Positions 10,201-17,168 of a stretch of DNA of 17,500 nt are shown here, piece by piece (positions within the stretch are counted from its first letter, which is position 1; every line of letters begins with the position of its first letter). A model generated the notes under the pieces. That model ran no database searches. It was given only the letters and a program-made list of their open reading frames with translations, and had not been told where the DNA came from. The position numbers and the translations under genes are program-made. The stretch is taken from positions 1 to 17,500 of the forward strand of contig JAHBMJ010004217.1 in the NCBI GenBank assembly GCA_018398765.1, in the 5' to 3' direction. Source of the DNA: Chromera velia (lineage: Eukaryota > Sar > Chromeraceae).

Positions 10201-10517
10201 TCTGATTCAGGCTCTGAAGTTTCGAAGAGAATCCAGCTTAACGTGCAACGAAATGGAGGAGTACGTACATGCATAGATCAGTCTGGACACGCAGGAAGAT
10301 TTTGTGCCCCGAAAAGAATTTTTCCGCGGTGCGAACGACCCTGGAAAGCGAAAAACCGAGCAGTGTTTCATGGCGTCTCTTCACTCTCTCTTCTGAATCG
10401 TCCTCAAGGAGCTGCAAGAGCAGATCAGCCCAACGAATAGCCGATCGGCGATGACGTGCACACCTGGACAAGATAACGCACTCCTCGTTCGGTCACGAAC
10501 ATGATCTGCCACGGCAT
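4842..10517 (-). CDS. Tail-anchored TPR protein, immunophilin-like TPR domain (about 14 exons)
   Basis: Inferred exons: 10517-10464, 10411-10340, 10213-10166 (or to 10172), 9998-9894, 9793-9620, 9230-9178, 8835-8766, 8523-8410, 8095-8063, 7602-7559, 7133-7088, 6466-6392, 6110-5409, 5054-4842. All phases agree; the product is about 600 residues. Residues 1-151 are charged and helical. Then come GCSHDHAK/ERQIFEKPTSEKIK (about 144-165) and three TPR-type hairpins (169-296) with EEGNRDFQKGHYAKAAVSYR, NMAACKLHMK, ALELDPKNVKGFYRKGLAYL and LENDPQNAAVK. A final helix has YSAMFA, as after the TPRs of FKBP51/52. An acidic Pro/Glu-rich stretch (about 315-530) leads to a C-terminal hydrophobic segment (543-563, LVASLLFVLALAVGALL). 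The plan recalls membrane-anchored FKBP38/TWD1, but no peptidyl-prolyl isomerase domain is visible. A chaperone-binding co-chaperone on a membrane is inferred. The last exon may instead be spliced at 4955 into an unknown 3' exon. Confidence 0.85.
5105..5178 (+). repeat. (CT)n-(C)n-(CA)n compound microsatellite in an intron
   Basis: CT tract to about 5146, a C run, then CA units. It lies in the intron between the last two inferred exons of the TPR gene, about 50 bp upstream (in gene sense) of the 3' splice site at 5055. Confidence 0.9.
5347..5390 (+). repeat. (CAGA)n / (GAAA)n microsatellite
   Basis: Mixed CAGA and GAAA tetranucleotide units just downstream, in gene sense, of the 5' splice site at 5408 of the TPR gene. 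Confidence 0.85.
7112..7142 (-). repeat. Exon 11 acceptor segment, presumed functional copy
   Basis: A 31-bp segment containing the last 9 intron bases (TGTGTGCAG) and first 22 exon bases of TPR exon 11. It is repeated with two mismatches at 7201-7231. This copy keeps the reading frame into the TPR sequence, so it is taken as the true exon. Confidence 0.85.
7201..7231 (-). repeat. Duplicate 3' splice site plus exon start (decoy)
   Basis: A second copy of the exon 11 acceptor region, 89 bp upstream in gene sense, with TGTGTAG in place of TGTGCAG. Splicing here would keep the frame for GLAYLET and then read the 58-bp insert as about 16 mostly hydrophobic residues (FISLLYLFLSVWISV) before a TGA, truncating the TPR domain. 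Whether it is used is unknown. Confidence 0.8.
7259..7286 (+). repeat. (GA)n microsatellite in an intron
   Basis: About 13-14 GA units. On the gene strand this is a CT polypyrimidine tract, close upstream of the duplicate acceptor at 7201-7231. Confidence 0.92.
7831..7863 (+). repeat. (CA)n microsatellite in an intron
   Basis: CA tract with one CGCG interruption, in the intron between TPR exons 9 and 10. Confidence 0.9.
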
Positions 10518-11553
10518 TTCACTTCTTTTCTGTCTCCATGTCGGCACCGTTGCTTCAACTGCATTTGCTGCCGTCTCCTCCCGCCTGCGGGGCCGTCGCC
10601 TTCCGTGTGTGCACAGACGCGCAAAGCCAGCATCTTTAGTCGAAGAGGCGCAACAGCCTGTAGTAAAAACGCGAAATTTCAGGCCTCTGAAGGACAAATA
10701 CGGAGAGAAGGCCAACATTCCAAGGAAGCCACGCGAACACGCCAACCCGCTGGCGGCCCTTCACTTGAGCCCCATCGACTTGCCCGAGGACTGGGTCTCT
10801 CAAGTTTTTGCCAATGCCTCTCAGCCTGTGATTCTTGATGTGGGATGTGCCTTCGGTGGTTGGGCCCTCCAGATGGCCCAAAAGGAGCCGGGAGTGAACT
10901 TTTTGGGCATTGAACTCCGAGGCCCTCCCGTTGAGAAGGCGCTGGACAGAAAGGACGCGAGTGGACTGACCAACTTGGCGTACTTGAAGGTGAACACCCT
11001 CGTGGATTTCGACAGCATACTCAGAGACCTCTCTTCAGATGGCTGTGGAGTCACGTATGTGACTGTGCAGTTTCCGGACCCTCATTTCAAAAAGAGCCAC
11101 AAAAAGAGGAGGGTGGTCAATCGGAGTTTTGTTGGTTCCTGTGCGGTTCACTTAAAAGAGGGTGCCCATGTGTTTCTGCAAAGTGACATTCTGGAAGTAG
11201 CCGAGGATATGCGTGAACACTTTCGGAGTGCGGGTCCCTTGTTTCGGGATTCGCGTGCGTCAGTTGAGGACTGGATGGAGGGAGAGGCAAATCCTTTCGG
11301 CGTGCCGACGGAGAGAGAAAGGGGGCGGATCGAGAATGAGGAACCAATTTACAGATGCGTGTTTGAGAGAACCTCAGAACCTTTCCGGGAAACATGGACG
11401 GAAGAAGAAGAGGACGTTATGGAGTTCCGTCTGAAAAGGTTAAAAGCAAAACGAGAAACCAAGGGGGGAGAGAAGGCAGCGGCAAGAAAAGAAGACAACA
11501 AATGGCAGACAAAACAAGAAAGAACAACAGAATCCGACCTAGGAAACCTGTGA
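10501..11553 (+). CDS. trmB: tRNA (guanine-N7)-methyltransferase, TrmB family, probably plastid-targeted
   Basis: A 350-residue single-exon reading frame; an in-frame TAA at 10474 makes ATG 10501 the first possible start. TrmB enzymes transfer a methyl group from S-adenosylmethionine to G46 of the tRNA variable loop. Seen here: SAM-binding motif ILDVGCAFGG (111-120), FLGIELRG (134-141) for the ribose-binding acidic end of strand 2, then VQFPDPHFKKSHKKRRVVN (189-207), the family's F-P-D-P plus basic tRNA-contact signature, and PTERERGR...EPIYRCVF (269-288), matching the C-terminal T-x-x-E region. Bacterial TrmB is about 240 residues; the extra length is an N-terminal extension of about 85 residues and a Lys/Glu-rich tail after 300. 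Residues 1-23 (hydrophobic SLLFCLHVGTVASTAFA) look like a signal peptide, followed by an Arg/Ser-rich, acid-poor stretch, the usual bipartite plastid presequence. The start overlaps that of the opposite-strand TPR gene. Confidence 0.93.
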   Translation: MICHGISLLFCLHVGTVASTAFAAVSSRLRGRRLPCVHRRAKPASLVEEAQQPVVKTRNFRPLKDKYGEKANIPRKPREHANPLAALHLSPIDLPEDWVSQVFANASQPVILDVGCAFGGWALQMAQKEPGVNFLGIELRGPPVEKALDRKDASGLTNLAYLKVNTLVDFDSILRDLSSDGCGVTYVTVQFPDPHFKKSHKKRRVVNRSFVGSCAVHLKEGAHVFLQSDILEVAEDMREHFRSAGPLFRDSRASVEDWMEGEANPFGVPTERERGRIENEEPIYRCVFERTSEPFRETWTEEEEDVMEFRLKRLKAKRETKGGEKAAARKEDNKWQTKQERTTESDLGNL

Positions 11554-11679
11554 CGAGTGTCATGAATCTCTCCATTAATTTCATTAATTCTACATGAACT
11601 TTGGCGTCGGCCTGTGTTTGCCTGCCTGGGTTTGCAAGTGAACAGATCTGCAGCAGCCCGTCGAGTTTTGCTACCGCCG

Positions 11680-11800
11680 TGTGTGTGTGCGTGCGCGTGC
11701 GTGTGTATCTGTGCCAATGTCTGTGTATGTGTGTGTGTATGTGTGTGTGCGTGTCTGTGTGTCTTCGTCTGTGTGTCTCTGTGTGTGTGTCTGTCTGTTC
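11680..11800 (+). repeat. Imperfect (GT)n-rich tract
   Basis: Interrupted GTGTGTGC / GTGTCTGT units about 130 bp after the trmB stop. Confidence 0.85.
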
Positions 11801-12021
11801 ATGAAGAAGAGGAGGGAAAGAAACAATTTAGTCTGTCTGTCGAAGTCTGGCTGTCGAAGTCTGTCTGTCGAAGAAAGGAGGGAGAAGCAGAAAGGTGTAG
11901 TCTGCCTGTCGAATGTTTTTGCCTTGTATTATTTTTGTTTGAAAGGAAAAAGAAAGAAACGAGAAAAAAAAACAGAAGTCATGCAGTGTGTCGGTCTGTC
12001 TGTCCTTCTGTCAGTCTGTGT

Positions 12022-12042
12022 TTCTCTCTCTCTCTCTCTCTC

Positions 12043-12073
<31 letters not shown>

Positions 12074-12080
12074 TCTTTCT
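12022..12080 (+). repeat. (CT)n-(TGTC)n-(TTTC)n compound microsatellite
   Basis: A CT tract to about 12045, about seven TGTC units to 12072, then TTCTTTC units. Confidence 0.92.
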
Positions 12081-12132
12081 TTCTTTTTGTCTGTTGTGTT
12101 CATGAAGAAAAGAAGGGAGAAGAAGAAACATA

Positions 12133-12158
12133 TAGTCTGTCTGTCTGTCTGTCTCTCT

Positions 12159-12193
<35 letters not shown>

Positions 12194-12227
12194 CATGTGT
12201 GTGTGTGTGTTCATGTGTGTGTGTGTT

Positions 12228-12287
<60 letters not shown>

Positions 12288-12300
12288 TGCGTGTAAGTGT
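12133..12300 (+). repeat. (TGTC)n-(GT)n microsatellite, periodically interrupted
   Basis: TGTC units pass into a long GT tract to about 12284, broken three times by the same TCAT insertion. The array may form Z-DNA and is probably length-polymorphic. Confidence 0.92.
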
Positions 12301-13095
12301 GCGGGAGAGGGAGTGTCTGTCTTAGTCTGTGTGTCAGTGAGTGAGTGAGTGGATGCATGCACTATTATTATTAAAAGTAGCTAGATCGAAAAGTATAGGC
12401 TTTAATTAAGTAGCTTTTTACTATACTAGCTCTTTTTGCCTTCCAACCTTTAAATTTGCTTGTGTCAATCAGTCAATGAACATTTGACTGTAATAGACTG
12501 ACTGTCATACTGAATACTAATCGACGAACAGGCGCTTCTCTTCCCTTTCGTGTTTGACCCTCTCGAGCTAGGCTAAGCTTCTCACTGTTCGGCCGACGCT
12601 TTCCCCCCGGCCCGTCATATGTGTCCGCCGCGCCCGCCACGAGTGAGGGAGGGAAATATCGTTTTCTTTTCATTTCTTTGGTCGCTCCCCCATTCCACTT
12701 GAGTTTCTCGTAAGTCTCTGAGGTGGCACTGAAAAGAGAGGGAACTTTGGCTCAAATTTGACTTCCGATGCAACCGACCCACATGAGCCCTAGCATAAGC
12801 CATAGGAGGAACATCAATTTTCGTTCCGAAAAAAGCCAAACGGCAGAACTCAAAACTTCTTTTTCATCCTGGCCGCTTTGCCTGGCCCATAGCGACTGAC
12901 AGTCTTCGCCTCAGTTGTCTGGTCTCACTCACCCTTAAAACACCCATGACAACCAATTCTCGCTCTGACGAATCATGTCTATTCTTTCTCTTGTCTTCTC
13001 AGTACAGTCGCTGCATCCATACATCTTCTTCAATCGACTTTTTGAAAAGAAATTAAAGAACTCGTCATCCCGTGTTTACATGCAGACCTTTCTTT

Positions 13096-13103
13096 GCAGG
13101 TCG
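13096..13103 (+). repeat. Left target-site duplication GCAGGTCG
   Basis: Identical to 13344-13351. The match extends to 9 bp (adding C) if element ends are set one base inward. Confidence 0.75.
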
Positions 13104-13343
13104 CTAGGCGCCGGCTAAAGAAAAAAAAAAGCGATTTGAGGAGATCTTTTTTTTTCTTTTTTTTTTTTTTACTTTTCAACCCTGAACAACACTTAGCACT
13201 AGACTTAGCAACAGTTGTGCAACACACAAACAACACTTGTACAACACTTGAACAACAGTTGTTTAACTGATACAAAAAAAAAAAAAAAAGTAAACGGTTT
13301 TGGGGGATCTTTTTTTCTTTTTTTTTCTCTAGCCGGCGCCTAA
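13104..13343. mobile_element. 240-bp MITE with (C/T)TAGGCGCCGGCTA ends
   Basis: The two ends are inverted copies of TAGGCGCCGGCTA, each followed inward by a long A-run (T-run on the right), and are flanked by an 8-9 bp direct repeat GCAGGTCG(C). The interior has long A and T tracts and tandemly related ACAACACTT / AACAACAGTTG segments (about 13180-13265) but no coding capacity. The CTAGGC end plus A-run resembles the element at 2848-3056, which also has an 8-bp duplication. Non-autonomous; superfamily not determined. Confidence 0.8.
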
Positions 13344-13351
13344 GCAGGTCG
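13344..13351 (+). repeat. Right target-site duplication GCAGGTCG
   Basis: Identical to 13096-13103, immediately outside the right terminal inverted repeat. Confidence 0.75.
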
Positions 13352-15277
13352 CGTGAAACTTTATCAACACGATTCTCTTTTATAGACAAGCAAGTAAAAA
13401 CGATTTTTTGAAACTGAATTTTTTTTAAGAAATAATTTCTATAAAGAATTAATGTGTCTAATTAATTAATCTATCTGTACCAAATTTTTATTTAAAAAAA
13501 GAAAATAATGACATTAAAAAGATAGTGAATTAATTAACAATTCGATCGTCGTTCCTCTATAAATTTAAATTATTTTTTACTATTTTTTAAAATCAGTTTT
13601 TATATACCTTACAAACATGTACAAAAAAATTAAATGTATTAAAAAATGATCCTAGCTCATGTTTTTACTATAGGGAGTTTGCTTTTTAGTATGGGTGCGC
13701 GTGTACCGTGCGTACATCAATTAACGTTAGGGACGGTTTAATCTAGGGTTTAATAGGTATTAGTTTTTTTTTGCATAACTTATTATCAGACTTAGTATGA
13801 GTAGTAGTACTGTATGACAGTTAGTCTTCTCCGTACCTATGCTTTTATGCTTTGGGCTTTCACAAGTTTTACTATCATATAAGCTCACTTGTATAAAAAT
13901 ATGTTTTCATCTCTTTAAATTCATCCTTCACTTTCTCAAGACGCTGGCAAGACCTAGCGAAAGACTAGTAATGATGCATATTGCTTAATTTTTTTTATGT
14001 GTTGTTACCCATATTAATTTGATAATTAATCAGATAACAGTTAGCGGCACTGTTAGCCGTTCTCGTCTGCGTAGACCAGGTTTTCATTCATACTATGAGT
14101 TTATTATATTACTAGCTTGTATTGCAAGTTATTTTGAGTCAGATATGTACTTATTAGCACTTAGTATTATACTTGAAATATAAAAATCTATACAATTGGA
14201 GGAAGAAAAACAGAAGTGGGTGAAAGAAAGGAGGATGGAACAGACATGTATTACCGTGGGCACAAGTGAGCTGGGGCTTTTGGGACAATGGTTAAGGTAA
14301 ATCTTCTTTGTTTCCTTTGCCTCAAAGTTTGGGTTTTCAGCACTTCTGTCACAATTCCTTCTTACATGCCGCGAGGGGTCTGTACCATTTCTTTTCTTTT
14401 CCGCACGACCTGCAGGTCCCTTGCGTCCCCGCACCTCCAGCAGATTGTTTCTGCTCCCGGTTTTGTCCATTCTGCACAGTTGATCTTCCAATGCAAGAGA
14501 GACAGGATGCAGGAAGGAAGCTAATGTTTGCACACTTTCTGTCTCCTCTTTCTGTCACTCCTTCCTCCCCATCAAGGACGACTTATGAGTGTCCCTGCTC
14601 CCTTCCCTCCTCTTCCTCTGGTCCCCCCAAGAACGACGCTAGCTTCTGCTCTTCCTCCCTTTCTTCCCCGCCCCCCTGTGCCCTCCAATCGATACCCCTC
14701 CCTCCAATTCACTCCCTTGTCAACCATCAAGGGCTCGCTCTCTTTTTTTCTCTCTCTCTCTCAGACCCTGATTCCCCGAGCAGTGCCGATCAGAGTCCCT
14801 GCAGGCAGGCAGACAGACGTGTATGGGTTGATGAGTGCATCCGTACTCTACTCAGGAAAGACGAGTGTTGATTGATTCATGCAGCTTGTGTAAAAGAAAC
14901 ACACAGTAGCTTCCTTCACAAACAAGAACAAGGGGAAAGGTGTCTGAGTATTTAAATCCGAAGAATGAAAAGCTTTGAAGATAGAACGCAACACGAGGAT
15001 ACACGTTGCATGGAAAAGAGAGTGTCAGAGACACAGAGAAGACAAACAAAGAAAAACTGGAACGTCTTCACATGGGATCTGACATGTCCTCGCTTTCTGC
15101 TTGAATTCTATTCTTCGTCTGAAAAAAAAAAAAAAGAGTGGCCGGGGGAAATGCAGAGGCGTTACGCACAAGGCACGGAATCCCGCTGTCCCCCTCTCCT
15201 TTCAACGTCCCCCCTCTACGCACCGGAAGATGAACATTGTGAAAGCTTTGCATCCCTCAAAGCGCCTTCCTTCACCC
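13352..15277. other. AT-rich then mixed intergenic DNA
   Basis: 13360-14200 is strongly AT-rich, with ATTAATTAA-type runs and no open frames of note. 14280-14900 is C/T-rich on +; its frames are Ser/Pro-rich or basic with no recognisable domain. The 3' untranslated region of the EF-hand-like gene, which ends at 15278, probably lies at the right end. Confidence 0.5.
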
Positions 15278-17129
15278 TCAGTCCATCAGACTTGAAGCTT
15301 TCTTGTCAAAGTATGGAGAGGTGCAGAAAGAAGTCTTTCCTTCGAAGGCAAATGCAAGAAGTTCGTTGGCTGCATGGTTGGCTGGTTCACTTGTCTTGGT
15401 ATGTCTGTGTGTGTCTCTTTCTGACTGTCTGCCGAACTACTCACCGACCTCTCTTGTCGAAGTATGTGCTCTCATTTACTTTCATACAGAATTCTCTTTC
15501 TGCATGTATTAATATGTATTCTGTATGAAAGTAAATGCATGCGCCGACCTCTCTTGTCGAAGTATGTGCTCTCGTCGCTCATCTTCACCCTCTGCTCCTC
15601 GAAGCCCTCCGTGGGATCGACGCACGCAACGAATTCCCTGTAGTCAAACTCATTGTGGTTCCCCAGGTTGCAGTACTTCAGAGCAATCTGCATCATGCAG
15701 ACGTATTCAAATAGAGATAGATGTATTCTGATGTATATCAGAATCGGTGAAAAAGATCGCAAAAAATCCCTGAGAGAAATTCACCGCAGGAACACAAGCT
15801 TCATTTGAGGCGTTTGTCGACAAGATAGCGTGCATGTATGCATTGAATCACAGAGAGAGATGTAGGGAGCGGACAGAAACTTCTGGGACTATGCGGATGC
15901 GGGTGTGGACACACAGACAGGCCCGCTTTCCCTGCAAAACGCACTCAAGTGCCTACAGGACAAACTGACTGACCAGGTCTGTCTGGTCGTCATTCAGTTG
16001 GAATCCGCACATGCTCATTGCTCTGGCGAATTGTGTCTTGGTGACGTGACCCCTCTTCGTCCTGTCGAAGTCCTGGAAGACAGGCTTCATGGCTTTGCGC
16101 ATCTGGGAGATCTTCCTCCTGATGTCGGTCTCCAGAGAGTCAATCAGCTCCTGCGTGTATGGGGTACATATACGCATATACATATACATATACATGCATA
16201 CACATATACATGTATAGATATACACAAACATGTGTATGTATGTGGGAGAGAGAGAAAGACGAAGACAGGGAGTTGCAAAAAAGCGTCTCCTCTCTATGAT
16301 CGATTGAGTTCCTTTCTCTGTCCCTCCCTCCCTGACTTTCCTTCCGAGATTCGCTTCCCTGACTTGCTTTCAGTTTCATTCTTCCTAGTGTTAGTCTTCC
16401 TTCCTTCCCTCTAGCTGACTGACCTGTTCGGCAGGAGAGATGCTGAGTCTATTCCTGTATGGATTCATTATTATACATACAGATACATACATACGTACAT
16501 CCAGAATACATACAGATAAAGAATTAGCTGACTGACCTGTTCGGCAGGAGAGATGCTGAGTCTGTTCCTCCTCGCTGGCTCTGTGGTCTTTCCGTCCGGC
16601 AGGTTCACCTTCCGCATGGGGTCCTTCTCCAGATACTGCAGGGAGGGGAAAGCAAGGGATTACGTATCGAGGGGTTTCACCAAAAAAGCAAGAAACACAC
16701 GTCCATGCACACGTACACACATATACACGTACACGTACAGACGGACATGCACGGATGGATACCCACGCACATCCATCACCGCGGACACCGCACACTTGTA
16801 CATGCACGCACAACTTTAACTACACACACGCACGTGCAAACACATACACGCATGCCGACTTACTCAAGAGACAGCTGGAGAAATATATATGCGAACGAGA
16901 CAGACTACATAGAAAGAGAGGTCTATGCAGACGGACGAACTCCCTCATACACTCCTTCACTCACACGTACACACCCAGAAACACCTAGACAGACTAACAC
17001 GCGTTCGAGCACACACACACACACACACACCTTGACTGTGAAGGCCTCATCCACCCCCTCACAGAGAGCGACCCAGCAGAACATTCCGTCGTCTCGGGAG
17101 TACTTGTCGACAAGCATCTCCCAGTCAGC

Positions 17130-17168
<39 letters not shown>

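Larger units (their letters stand above)
11554..13095. other. Intergenic: simple-sequence tracts, no gene recognised
   Basis: Follows the trmB stop. The first 800 bp is dominated by GT, CT and TGTC tracts, which give long but meaningless Cys/Val/Ser/Leu frames. From about 12360 the sequence is mixed and no frame has recognisable domains or splice structure. Confidence 0.55.

Noticed and set aside
11601-12325. Long + frames rich in Cys/Val and Ser/Leu
   Set aside because: They are translations of GT, CT and TGTC repeats; every frame of such tracts is open and none has non-repetitive protein features.
14308-14871. 187-codon + frame
   Set aside because: Composition is Ser/Pro/Phe from a C/T-rich stretch, with no domain and no splice or homology signal I could recognise.
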